From: Methylobacter sp.
GTDB lineage: Bacteria > Pseudomonadota > Gammaproteobacteria > Methylococcales > Methylomonadaceae
NCBI GenBank assembly: GCA_016784875.1
Contig: JADHTX010000004.1
Location: forward strand, 1-35,548
Direction of reading: 5' to 3'
Length of the DNA: 35,548 nucleotides
The position numbers and the translations under genes were made by a program. The notes beneath the pieces are model-generated. The model saw only the letters and a list, made by a program, of their open reading frames with translations, had not been told where the DNA came from and did not search any database. Position 1 is the first letter of the stretch, and the number at the start of each line of letters is the position of its first letter. Below are positions 28,657 through 35,548 of this stretch, piece by piece.

Positions 28657-30282
28657 ATGAAATTCTTTCAGATAATTGCTTGCGCGATCACATGCCTTAT
28701 CGTGGCGTGGCCGTGTGTTGGTCTGGCCGATGAGTACGAACTTGCCGGACTCTGGTATCAGGCCCCTGAGAATTGGACCTATCAGGGGCAGGTCAACCTT
28801 GCGGCTGCGGGGCTCAAGCCGGTAGCCCGGGTAGAGTTGACAGGCGGCCATTTCTGGCAACAGGCGGATTTTGAGATCAAAACCGCTGGCCGCTATGTGC
28901 TGGATTTCAAGAACACCAGTACCATCGGGTATTTTCGCCATATCATTCTCGATGCGCAGAGACATCCGGTTACCGATGTGCAAGGCGGAATCCAGAGCCG
29001 GGAGATCAATCCTTTTTTTCTACGGCATGGCCGTGAGGCCGAGCTCCCTGCCGGCCATTATCTCCTGATGACCGAACTGAATTCCCCCTTCTTCCTGGGC
29101 GCCCCGCAACCTTATCTAAACACGCTGGATGCATACCGGCAAGCGATCAAGCCGGGAAATGCTCTGACGCTGCTTTGCTTAGGCATGTTTTTGGGCCTGA
29201 TGATCTATTACGCGGCGCTGGCGATTGTGTGCTGGAGCTTGTCTTCAGCGATGTACGCGACCTTCATTTTCGGCAATCTGCTATACAACAGCATGGCGCT
29301 GCTGGTGTTTCCGGAACTGTTTGGCATGCACTGGATTTACTTGGTTAGCGTTCCTATCTTGTTTTCCAATTGCGCCTACATCCTGTTTGTGATGGCCTTG
29401 CTGAAAATCCGGCATGACGCCTATCCGCGTCTACACACAGCCGGTACGGTGCTGTTAGCTTTGTTGGGAGGACTGATAGTGCTGGCGGCGGTTATGCCGA
29501 ATTGGTCACTGGAAATTGATCGTTACGGTGTCGGCCTGTTTTTGACTTATGGATTGGTTGCCGGCATTGTGCGTTCGCGCGAAGGCAGTGTTATAGCTCA
29601 GCTTTACCTGGGTGCGATTGGAACCTTCTTTGTACTGGGAATCACCTCAATTTCAATCGACAGTCTCAGTTTCTATACCCTGTATATCGAACACATGGGC
29701 CTGTTTTCGGTGTCGGTAGAAGTTATGCTGCTGGCGTTGGTGCTGACTCATCAGTTTACCCTGCTTTATCGTGAGAAAGAACGGGCGATTCAACGCATGG
29801 AGCAGAGCGCCCAGATTGCCCGCACCGATGCCCTGACCGGCCTGCCCAATCGTGTGGCGCTGGATCTGGCGCTGGAAAGCCTGCCGCCGAATGGCAGCCT
29901 GACGTTCATTGATATGGATGGCCTCAAGTATTACAACGACCGGTTCGGGCATGAGCGCGGCGACGAATTGTTGTGCGTCTTTGCCAGGCACCTGAGCAAG
30001 CGCTTGGATGTCAGGGCGCAGGCGTACCGTCTGGGCGGCGACGAATTTGCCATTACTTGCGAGCAAGGGGATGTGTTGTGGGTCGAGGGGATGTTGATGC
30101 AGGCAGTTGAAGACATGCGTGCCAGCGGGTTTGAGTCTGCCGGAGCTAGTTCCGGCTCGGTGCATGTCCACGAAAATCCGGGTAAAAAAGAACTCAAGCA
30201 TATGGCTGATAGCCGAATGTACGAAAATAAGCGTCTTCGCAAACGAAGTCGAAATGAAGGTCAGGAAAAAAATCAGTTCTAA
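28657..30282 (+). CDS. Membrane-bound 7TM-type diguanylate cyclase
   Basis: The protein makes cyclic-di-GMP in response to a periplasmic or membrane signal. Order of parts: signal peptide (FQIIACAITCLIVAWPCVGLA), a beta-rich periplasmic domain to about residue 160 resembling the DISMED class, seven or so membrane helices from about 165 to 375, a short coiled link (LLYREKERAIQRMEQSAQIA), and a GGDEF domain starting at ARTDALTGLPNR. The catalytic motif is intact as RLGGDEFAI (GGDEF at residues 460-464). The 541-residue length is normal for such receptors, although the GGDEF domain is compact. GC is higher than in trpDC. It is followed 23 bases later by a membrane-protein gene with a clear GAGGAG ribosome site, suggesting a two-gene unit. 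Confidence 0.85.
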   Translation: MKFFQIIACAITCLIVAWPCVGLADEYELAGLWYQAPENWTYQGQVNLAAAGLKPVARVELTGGHFWQQADFEIKTAGRYVLDFKNTSTIGYFRHIILDAQRHPVTDVQGGIQSREINPFFLRHGREAELPAGHYLLMTELNSPFFLGAPQPYLNTLDAYRQAIKPGNALTLLCLGMFLGLMIYYAALAIVCWSLSSAMYATFIFGNLLYNSMALLVFPELFGMHWIYLVSVPILFSNCAYILFVMALLKIRHDAYPRLHTAGTVLLALLGGLIVLAAVMPNWSLEIDRYGVGLFLTYGLVAGIVRSREGSVIAQLYLGAIGTFFVLGITSISIDSLSFYTLYIEHMGLFSVSVEVMLLALVLTHQFTLLYREKERAIQRMEQSAQIARTDALTGLPNRVALDLALESLPPNGSLTFIDMDGLKYYNDRFGHERGDELLCVFARHLSKRLDVRAQAYRLGGDEFAITCEQGDVLWVEGMLMQAVEDMRASGFESAGASSGSVHVHENPGKKELKHMADSRMYENKRLRKRSRNEGQEKNQF

Positions 30283-30305
30283 CATAAATAACGAGGAGAA
30301 TAATC

Positions 30306-31469
30306 ATGCAGCGAATCTGTAGTCTGGTTTGGCCGATCGTGTTGTCGAGCGTATTGCCGCTTGTGGCGGCGTGGTTTGCCTATCCCGAAACCCATTTGCC
30401 GCCCGGCTTCGGCGTATTTCCGCCGCTTTTGGTGGCGGAAGCTCCCGGTTTCAACCTGATAATTTTCGTTGCGCTGGCACTGGTGGAAGCCGCTTTCGCC
30501 CTGTTTCTGCTGTTCCCTCAATGGTTCGGTTTTACCATACCGACACCGCCACCCAAGCCGCTCCCGGCGGCGCTTCCGGTATGGTTCTGGTTTGGTGCCG
30601 CGCTGACGCTGTTTTTCTGGTGGCTGATGTGGACACGGGTCACGCCGTTCGGCGATTTGGTGTATTACGCCTTCACGCCTTTATGGTGGGGCTTCATCCT
30701 GACGTTGGACGGGCTGGTATATCGCAGTAGCGGCGGTTATTCATTGCTGGCGACACGGCCTAAAACACTGTTCATCAGTGCGGCGGTCTCGATAGCCGGT
30801 TGGTTCTATTTCGAGTATTTCGATTATTTTGCATTGGGCAACTGGTATTATCCAAACACCGCCGACGGCGTGATGCCGCTTAGCCACACTACTGTCGTGT
30901 TGCTGTTCCTGATTGCCTACACCACGGTCTGGCCCGCCATCTTCGAGTGGTACACCTTGCTTAATACCTTTCCCGGCGTGGCCTGCCGTTATAGTAACGG
31001 CCCAAAAGTAGCGCTGCCGGGCGGACTTTTGCTTTGGGGCGGCTTCTTTTTGATCTTCATCATGGTGTTTTTTCCCTATCCGCTGTTCTGGGTGTTGTGG
31101 ATCGGGACGCTGGCGGTTTTCTCCGGACAACTGATCAGGAAAAACATATGGAATCCGTTCACCGCGATGGCGGAAGGCGACTGGGGGCCGGTCTTATTGG
31201 TGGCGATCGGCAGTTTATGTAACGGGGTTTTCTGGGAATTGTGGAATTGGGGCAGCAATGCCAATCCGGCATTACCGGCAAGCAACCCCAATTACTGGAT
31301 ATACGATATTCCCTACGTCAATGTTATACATATTTTTTCAGAAATGCCGTTGTTGGGATACATGGGCTATTTGCCTTTCGGTCTTCTGGTCTGGGTGGTG
31401 TTCATCTGGATGGGAGAATTGTTCGGTTTTGACACTAGACTACTCAAAGGACGATCGGATAAAGGCTGA
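30306..31469 (+). CDS. Unrecognised polytopic membrane protein
   Basis: I do not recognise a characterised family. The 387 residues contain about nine or ten hydrophobic helices, rich in Trp, Phe and Tyr. Conserved-looking motifs near the C-terminus are CNGVFWELWNWG, NYWIYDIPYVNV and FSEMPLLGYMGYLPFG, which resemble motifs I recall from uncharacterised membrane proteins of many phyla. No catalytic signature is obvious. It sits 23 bases after the diguanylate cyclase gene and shares its higher GC, so it may work in, or be controlled by, c-di-GMP signalling; that is inference from position only. Confidence 0.7.
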   Translation: MQRICSLVWPIVLSSVLPLVAAWFAYPETHLPPGFGVFPPLLVAEAPGFNLIIFVALALVEAAFALFLLFPQWFGFTIPTPPPKPLPAALPVWFWFGAALTLFFWWLMWTRVTPFGDLVYYAFTPLWWGFILTLDGLVYRSSGGYSLLATRPKTLFISAAVSIAGWFYFEYFDYFALGNWYYPNTADGVMPLSHTTVVLLFLIAYTTVWPAIFEWYTLLNTFPGVACRYSNGPKVALPGGLLLWGGFFLIFIMVFFPYPLFWVLWIGTLAVFSGQLIRKNIWNPFTAMAEGDWGPVLLVAIGSLCNGVFWELWNWGSNANPALPASNPNYWIYDIPYVNVIHIFSEMPLLGYMGYLPFGLLVWVVFIWMGELFGFDTRLLKGRSDKG

Positions 31470-31480
31470 CAATATCGCGC

Positions 31481-31514
31481 GCAGGGCATCTGCGAACCTC
31501 CGCAGACGCCCTGC
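31481..31514 (+). terminator. Hairpin terminator for the cyclase/membrane-protein unit
   Basis: GCAGGGC-A-TCTGCG, a 6-base loop and CGCAGA-C-GCCCTGC form a 13-bp GC-rich stem with one mismatch, 11 bases after the stop codon. A run of five T begins 7 bases after the stem. Confidence 0.6.
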
Positions 31515-31621
31515 TCATGAATTTTTGCTACATGCGACGGCTCAACATGAGATGCAGGAATAGCGCTTCGTTCCCGACTTTGGCATTGCCGAACAAGGGA
31601 TTGGTGTAGTGAGGGTAGACG

Positions 31622-31637
31622 GGAAGCTAAAGCTTCC
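31622..31637. repeat. Short perfect hairpin GGAAGCT-AA-AGCTTCC
   Basis: A 7-bp perfect inverted repeat with a 2-base centre lies 9 bases left of the large palindrome. This motif resembles short REP-like repeats; its role is unknown. Confidence 0.4.
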
Positions 31638-31646
31638 ACGAACTGA

Positions 31647-31832
31647 GTTCTAAAGATATACTTCGCCCGGCCACGGTTGCGGATTCCTAGCGGCTGATTT
31701 TATGCCGATAGCCGCGTTGCTGAAACAGATTCATAGCTTGCTATGCGCCTGTTTCAGGGCCTTGCTATCGACAAAAATCAACTCGCTATCATTTCCTCAA
31801 CCGTAACCGTGCGAAGTATAGTGCTTGGGAAC
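31647..31832. mobile_element. 186-bp imperfect palindrome, MITE-like
   Basis: Symmetric arms pair from the outside in: GTTC/GAAC; TATACTTCGC (31657-31666) with GCGAAGTATA (31811-31820); ACGGTTG (31673-31679) with CAACCGT (31798-31804); TGATTTT (31695-31701) with AAAATCA (31774-31780); CGATAGC (31706-31712) with GCTATCG (31764-31770); CTGAAACAG (31720-31728) with CTGTTTCAG (31749-31757); CATAGC (31732-31737) with GCTATG (31740-31745). The centre is TT at 31738-31739. No protein is encoded across it. It is a foldback element, most likely a non-autonomous transposon; a structured RNA is the alternative. Confidence 0.6.
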
Positions 31833-31850
31833 CATCGAAAATTTAACCCG

Positions 31851-31990
31851 TTCGATAGTTCATTTCCCTGTCTTTTGTTCTTGGTTTTGAATTGGAGTTT
31901 CTCATCTGCGGCTTGGGGCGGCGATTTTATTGTTTCACATGCCGTTCTCGAAGATCGTGGCGGTACATCGATTAGTGGTACTGCTCCTGC
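31851..31990 (+). pseudogene. 5' fragment of a likely 7TM-DISM sensor gene
   Basis: Just after the palindrome, in the frame that ends at a TGA at 32028-32030, there is a signal-peptide-like stretch (CLLFLVLNWSFSSAAWGG) followed by DFIVSHAVLEDRGGTSI. This resembles the mature start of periplasmic DISMED2 domains of 7TM sensor proteins as I remember them. It breaks off within 20 residues, where trpC-like DNA begins, and it lacks its own start codon. Assignment is tentative. Confidence 0.35.
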
Positions 31991-31993
31991 TGC

Positions 31994-32049
31994 AAAGCCG
32001 CATCCATACTCCATAAAGACGTGCAGTTGATGCTGGATAATGGCATCTT
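31994..32049 (+). pseudogene. Short trpC-like fragment
   Basis: These 56 bases align with 28391-28445 inside trpC. A block of 25 bases is identical (32016-32040 against 28412-28436), as is GCATCCATAC (32000-32009 against 28397-28406), with a single inserted T between the blocks and a few substitutions at the edges. In the TrpC frame it encodes DVQLMLDN. Similarity ends sharply on both sides. It is either a fragment copied from trpC or what is left of a second trpC. Confidence 0.5.
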
Positions 32050-32498
32050 AATGATTATGGCCCACCCAAAAAATCGAATTGTTTACCTTGAAAATCCGGA
32101 TTCTCCATACGATGAGAGTAAGCCTCCGTACATCGCTACGTACAGCCTTGTCCCCGGAGGCGTCTATCGCGGCAGTTTATTAAATCGGGTTATCGCGCCC
32201 TTAAAGGGCTGTTCAGGCTAAAAGCTCCGGTGCTCGGCGCGGCAAACGGGACCAATACCATCCGTGCTTAACATCAGTTAAGCTCCTTACTAATCAGGTA
32301 AAAATAGAAAGTAAGAATCCATCTGGAAATTGTCAGTAAATAATTACAATGTATTGGATAAGGGTTAATATATCAACCACCTCAGCGCATGCCTCCCGTA
32401 ATTTCATACGTTCAAGCAAAGCTTGAGAGCCTACAAATCCACCCAATCCGAGAACCCCACCTAGTGAGGTTTTTTTATGCCTGCAATAAAGAGCAACA
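32050..32498. other. Gene-poor stretch before the recombinase
   Basis: An open frame starting at the GTG at 32021 runs from the trpC-like fragment to 32221 (IVYLENPDSPYDESKPPYIATYSLV and so on), but I recognise nothing in it. Small structures present are a perfect 7-bp hairpin GCTTAAC-ATCA-GTTAAGC (32267-32284) and a weak CACCTAGTGAGG hairpin followed by seven T near 32460-32475. The latter looks like an eroded terminator just before the recombinase gene. No tRNA or clear attachment site was seen. Confidence 0.4.
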
Positions 32499-33455
32499 AT
32501 GAAAATAACAAATGCTTGCGAAGAATTCCTAAGCCATTGCCGCGTCGGCAAAAACCTATCCGATCATACCCTGCGAGCCTACAATATCGATTTGAAAGAG
32601 TTTTCCGGTTTTTGCCTGGAAGCCGCCGTCATTACAGACTGCGACCGCCATTTACTGCGTAAATATTTAACCCATTTATTCGACAAGAAAAACCTTAAAG
32701 AAACCAGCATCAAGCGGCGTATGGCCTGCCTAAAAGCCATGTTTCACTGGCTGGAAAGCGAAGACCTGCTAGCGAACAATCCATTCCACAAATTTAAAGC
32801 CCCGATCAAATTGCCCAAGCGTCTACCGCGTAGCCTTGCCGCCCATGAACTGCGCTCCCTGCTAACCGCCCCATTGGCGGAACTGGGCATCAAATCTCCC
32901 GGCGAAGTAGCAAGCATAGCCGGTAACCTAAGCCGCAAACAATTCAACCACATCAGCTGCTTGCTAACCGTAGAGTTATTGTTTTACACCGGCATGCGTA
33001 TCGGCGAACTGACGCAAATCATGCTGAGCGATATAGACTTGCAGGACTCCATCATCAAAATCACCGGCAAAGGCAACCGGGAGCGGCGGGTATTTATCAA
33101 CGATTCCGAGCTAACCCGATTGATAGAAACCTACATCCAGCTACGCCTTAGCTACAATCCCACCGATAAACACTTGCTGATTACCACCCACGGCAACCCG
33201 GCATCCCCGCAGTTTTTAAGAAAACTCATCGCCCGTAGCGCCAAACAGGCCGACATGGAACGCCACATCACCCCCCACATGCTACGCCACAGCACCGCCA
33301 CCCATCTACTGGAAGCCGGAGTAGACATCCGCCATGTACAGAAACTGCTGGGGCATAACAGCATTTCCACTAACGAGATTTATACGCAGGTGAGTGATAA
33401 CAGTTTGAAGGAGGTGATTTGTAAGGGGCATCCTAGGAGGAAATTGCTTATGTAG
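32499..33455 (+). CDS. XerC/D-like tyrosine recombinase
   Basis: This is a site-specific recombinase of the integrase family that cuts and rejoins DNA through a 3'-phosphotyrosine. An N-terminal SAM-like DNA-binding domain (CRVGKNLSDHTLRAYNIDLKEF) is followed by the catalytic domain with the full set of residues: Arg167 in TGMRIGEL, Lys191 in ITGKGNRER, His260 and Arg263 in HMLRHSTATHLLEAG, His286 in LLGHNSIS and Tyr295 in EIYTQV. Compared with XerC there is an insert of about 20 residues (about 124-149, LAELGIKSPGEVASIAGNLS) before the first arginine. The host xerC normally sits next to dapF, so this is probably an element-borne integrase. Its GC resembles the core genome, unlike the AT-rich genes to its right, which begin 19 bases later. 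Confidence 0.85.
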   Translation: MKITNACEEFLSHCRVGKNLSDHTLRAYNIDLKEFSGFCLEAAVITDCDRHLLRKYLTHLFDKKNLKETSIKRRMACLKAMFHWLESEDLLANNPFHKFKAPIKLPKRLPRSLAAHELRSLLTAPLAELGIKSPGEVASIAGNLSRKQFNHISCLLTVELLFYTGMRIGELTQIMLSDIDLQDSIIKITGKGNRERRVFINDSELTRLIETYIQLRLSYNPTDKHLLITTHGNPASPQFLRKLIARSAKQADMERHITPHMLRHSTATHLLEAGVDIRHVQKLLGHNSISTNEIYTQVSDNSLKEVICKGHPRRKLLM

Positions 33456-33474
33456 TGATAACTAGGAATTATCT

Positions 33475-34551
33475 ATGAATTTATTTGATCAGCTTTTAAG
33501 TAAGCACCACGAGCTCGATTTTGCCATACGTGACCGCAAAGGAAAGATTTTTTATTCTGATTGGAACTGTAGCCATCCATTTGTAGATATGTATTTGCAA
33601 AATATAGATGACCGCATGACGAAAGATTCAGATATTCATCTTTATCAATTCTATGAAGATGCAAATAATGTAGTTTCACTGATCTCAAAATTTCATTTAG
33701 AGAATGAACAATTAAGTTATTCGAATGAAAGCATTCTCGCTGGAGATGGTTCTACCCCCCTAATTTCAAGTTTTTGTTCTTGGTTATATGAGCAGGGCGT
33801 TAAGGAGATTTTTTATGTGCCGCCGCTTTACTACACGTTTTATTATTTTGCCAAACTATTTGGATTTACCTTGCGACCTATTTCAAATCGACACTCCTTT
33901 GAAGAAAACTTTCAATATAACCTTCCCAAAAAGCGTTGCTATCTCATAGTTACTGATCCAGTTTGGTATGCAGGTGTTAAACAGAAAAAAGAACTTATTT
34001 CTGATTTGATGGAATGGCAATTAAAAACAGAATCATTTATATTCGTTGATGGATCATTCCAATACTGCAATTGGAATGGAAGTCATAATGAACTAACGGC
34101 TTGCTTTTTGCCCGAACAAACAGCAAGATTAATTTGTCCAACAAAGGCTCTGGCTATACATGGATTTAGATTTTCATATCTTCTTCTTCCCACTTGGATG
34201 CGTAATGATATTCGTTATATATTTGCCAACTCTCACGGCTCAACTACTGCACATAGTATAAGATTTGCTGAGCAGGCTATGAAAATATTAAATACAAAGT
34301 TATCTAACTCAAAGCTTATGAAATATATTGAAAATAGGTATCTTCTTTTGTTGCGTGATGAGTGGATAAAAAGTCAATTTAAACCAGATTCAGGATATTT
34401 TATTTTTGCTGAGCCATCAAAAAAACTGCTTAAGTATCCTCAATTATCCATGGATGGTGATTTTTTTGACCAAGCACGCTATAAGAAATATGTCAGATTT
34501 AATTTATTAGCACCTGATATGCATAAATTTATTTATTCCAAAATAAGTTAA
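33475..34551 (+). CDS. Divergent fold-type I PLP-dependent aminotransferase
   Basis: The 358-residue protein resembles class I/II aminotransferases of HisC size. Expected cofactor contacts are visible: GDGSTP (residues 90-95) for the phosphate, an aromatic cluster PLYYTFYYF (about 117-125) for ring stacking, Asp192 in FVDGSFQY for the pyridine nitrogen, the Schiff-base Lys224 in CPTKALAIHGFRFSY with Arg232, and Arg341 in YVRFNLLAPD for the substrate carboxylate. The usual NPxxPxG motif is replaced by TDPVWYAG. It should be catalytically competent but the substrate is unknown, and no biosynthetic partners are adjacent. Base composition is much more AT-rich than the recombinase just upstream. 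A ribosome site is not obvious beyond GGAATT. It converges with the next gene, 6 bases away. Confidence 0.7.
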   Translation: MNLFDQLLSKHHELDFAIRDRKGKIFYSDWNCSHPFVDMYLQNIDDRMTKDSDIHLYQFYEDANNVVSLISKFHLENEQLSYSNESILAGDGSTPLISSFCSWLYEQGVKEIFYVPPLYYTFYYFAKLFGFTLRPISNRHSFEENFQYNLPKKRCYLIVTDPVWYAGVKQKKELISDLMEWQLKTESFIFVDGSFQYCNWNGSHNELTACFLPEQTARLICPTKALAIHGFRFSYLLLPTWMRNDIRYIFANSHGSTTAHSIRFAEQAMKILNTKLSNSKLMKYIENRYLLLLRDEWIKSQFKPDSGYFIFAEPSKKLLKYPQLSMDGDFFDQARYKKYVRFNLLAPDMHKFIYSKIS

Positions 34552-34557
34552 CGTATT

Positions 34558-35548
34558 CTATCCTTCATTATCTAATGTGCTTGAATTTTCAAGCATAATT
34601 TCTAAAATTGCATTATCTTCCATTTCTAAAACATTTTTAGCATATTCATTTCTTGCGAACTCCGCTGTCTTTCTAGCAATATCACTTTTATAATCGCCTC
34701 TAAGTGCACTTAATGTATTTTGTTTTGTCTGTACTAATAAATTGGTGTCTGGTTTGTTTTTGCTAAATATATCAGTTGTATTTTTTTTTATATCAACAAT
34801 GTCCTTAGTGATGCCGGAAATTGTCTTTGTTGTTACCTTAACTGCTTTTAAAAATGAAAGAAATGCGCAATAATAAGCAGGGAGTAATATAGAATATTGT
34901 GACAGTATATCTGATGCAATCTCAGTGGAACCATATGTAATACGGTATTTAATTAAGCTTGGGTCAACATTGCAATAAGAAGCTATATAATCCTGCATAT
35001 ATCTTATTTGATTTTCTGTGTAATAGTCAGTAAATAACAAAGTAGAAGACGCTACTCCTGAATTTTTTACATCTTCTAGTGAAGCCATCTCTATTTCAAT
35101 ACTTGATATACGATCACCATATATTAGACGTATTGTCATAATTAACTGTACAAGCTCCGTATAAAGCCCTTTGTTGTTACTGCTAGATAGTTCTATTGTA
35201 TTTGTAATCAAAAACTCTAATCGCTTGATTCCCAATGGAGAGACATTCATAGAGCTAATATATGAACTGCATATAAGAGATAAATATTTTATTCTTAAAA
35301 GGTATGCTTTATTTGAGTTAGAAAGTAATTGTTCAATTATTTGAATAGATATACTTATAAAGTCATTGGTGAGGAGCTTGTTTTCAAAAAATAAGCGTGA
35401 CATTTTAATAAATAAATCTTTTGTTTGATCTGCAATATCAATTGCCATCATTGATCTAATTCCAAAATTCCTATCAATAACATTTCCAAGCGCGACATTT
35501 TTTTCAAATATACAAGAATTAAATGCATTAAATTGAACACTTTGATTA
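34558..35548 (-). CDS. Unrecognised mostly helical protein, 5' end outside window
   Basis: An ATG at 35451 gives 297 residues, but the same frame is open to the window edge and the extra codons look coding (NSCIFEKNVALGNVIDRNFGIRS), so the gene very probably starts beyond 35548. The protein is rich in Ile, Leu, Ser and Asn and predicted mainly helical: a leading region of paired helices (about the first 120 residues after the ATG), a central TDYYTENQIRYMQDYIASY, a hydrophobic segment ILLPAYYCAFLSFLKAV, then a charged helical tail with TKDIVDIKKNTTDI and ENSSTLDNEG at the end. No catalytic motif is recognised. It is very AT-rich and convergent with the aminotransferase, consistent with a recently acquired cassette. 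Confidence 0.65.
   Translation of the reverse strand, partial: NQSVQFNAFNSCIFEKNVALGNVIDRNFGIRSMMAIDIADQTKDLFIKMSRLFFENKLLTNDFISISIQIIEQLLSNSNKAYLLRIKYLSLICSSYISSMNVSPLGIKRLEFLITNTIELSSSNNKGLYTELVQLIMTIRLIYGDRISSIEIEMASLEDVKNSGVASSTLLFTDYYTENQIRYMQDYIASYCNVDPSLIKYRITYGSTEIASDILSQYSILLPAYYCAFLSFLKAVKVTTKTISGITKDIVDIKKNTTDIFSKNKPDTNLLVQTKQNTLSALRGDYKSDIARKTAEFARNEYAKNVLEMEDNAILEIMLENSSTLDNEG

Noticed and set aside
32021-32221. 66-codon frame starting with GTG inside the trpC-like scrap
   Set aside because: Its start belongs to the trpC-like fragment and the rest matches nothing I know, so I treat it as part of the graveyard rather than a gene.
32333-32551. 72-codon minus-strand frame (LGGVLGLGGFVGSQALLERM)
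   Set aside because: It overlaps the recombinase start and a likely terminator, has no recognisable similarity, and I see no ribosome site; probably chance.

Overview
The window looks like the replication-origin region of a gammaproteobacterium. Its core is the canonical block rpmH-rnpA-yidD-yidC-mnmE (minus strand) diverging from dnaA-dnaN-recF-gyrB (plus strand). From remembered resemblance of several proteins I suspect a methanotroph of the Methylococcales, but nothing in the window proves that. DNA is of moderate GC, with an AT-rich block at the right end.

Layout. 1-3.4 kb: a NorR-type NO-responsive sigma54 activator that seems to lack part of its GAF domain, a putative amidoligase, and a small exported protein made of two 60-residue repeats. 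3.4-13.7 kb: the origin block. It includes DnaA boxes between dnaA and dnaN and two perfect parS-type palindromes at the recF/gyrB junction, the first of which lies inside recF and encodes its C-terminus. 13.9-20.7 kb: lgt and thyA, which are usually close together, are separated by about 5 kb of debris. The debris is a dead type I restriction-modification locus (hsdR with large deletions, hsdS frameshifted, hsdM with an amber codon), invaded by a REP-associated tyrosine transposase with REP palindromes, plus a remnant that resembles a SWIM zinc-finger protein. 20.9-28.5 kb: housekeeping genes ppa, asparaginase, folA, apaH-apaG, a periplasmic ankyrin protein, mpl and trpD-trpC, with several intergenic inverted repeats between them.

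28.6-31.5 kb: a two-gene unit with a membrane-bound diguanylate cyclase and an unrecognised polytopic membrane protein, ended by a hairpin terminator. 31.5-32.5 kb: a 1-kb gene graveyard holding a 186-bp imperfect palindrome, a fragment of a likely 7TM-DISM sensor gene and a short piece of DNA copied from, or homologous to, the nearby trpC. 32.5-35.5 kb: a tyrosine recombinase followed by AT-rich foreign-looking DNA. That DNA carries a divergent but catalytically intact PLP-dependent aminotransferase and, facing it, an unrecognised helical protein that runs off the window. This last cluster is the best candidate for an undescribed system.

Functionally, the origin block couples replication initiation, the sliding clamp, recombination, gyrase and chromosome partition sites with ribosome, RNase P, membrane-insertase and tRNA-modification genes. 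The two accessory zones (14.7-19.7 and 31.5-35.5 kb) are where horizontal transfer and decay are concentrated.
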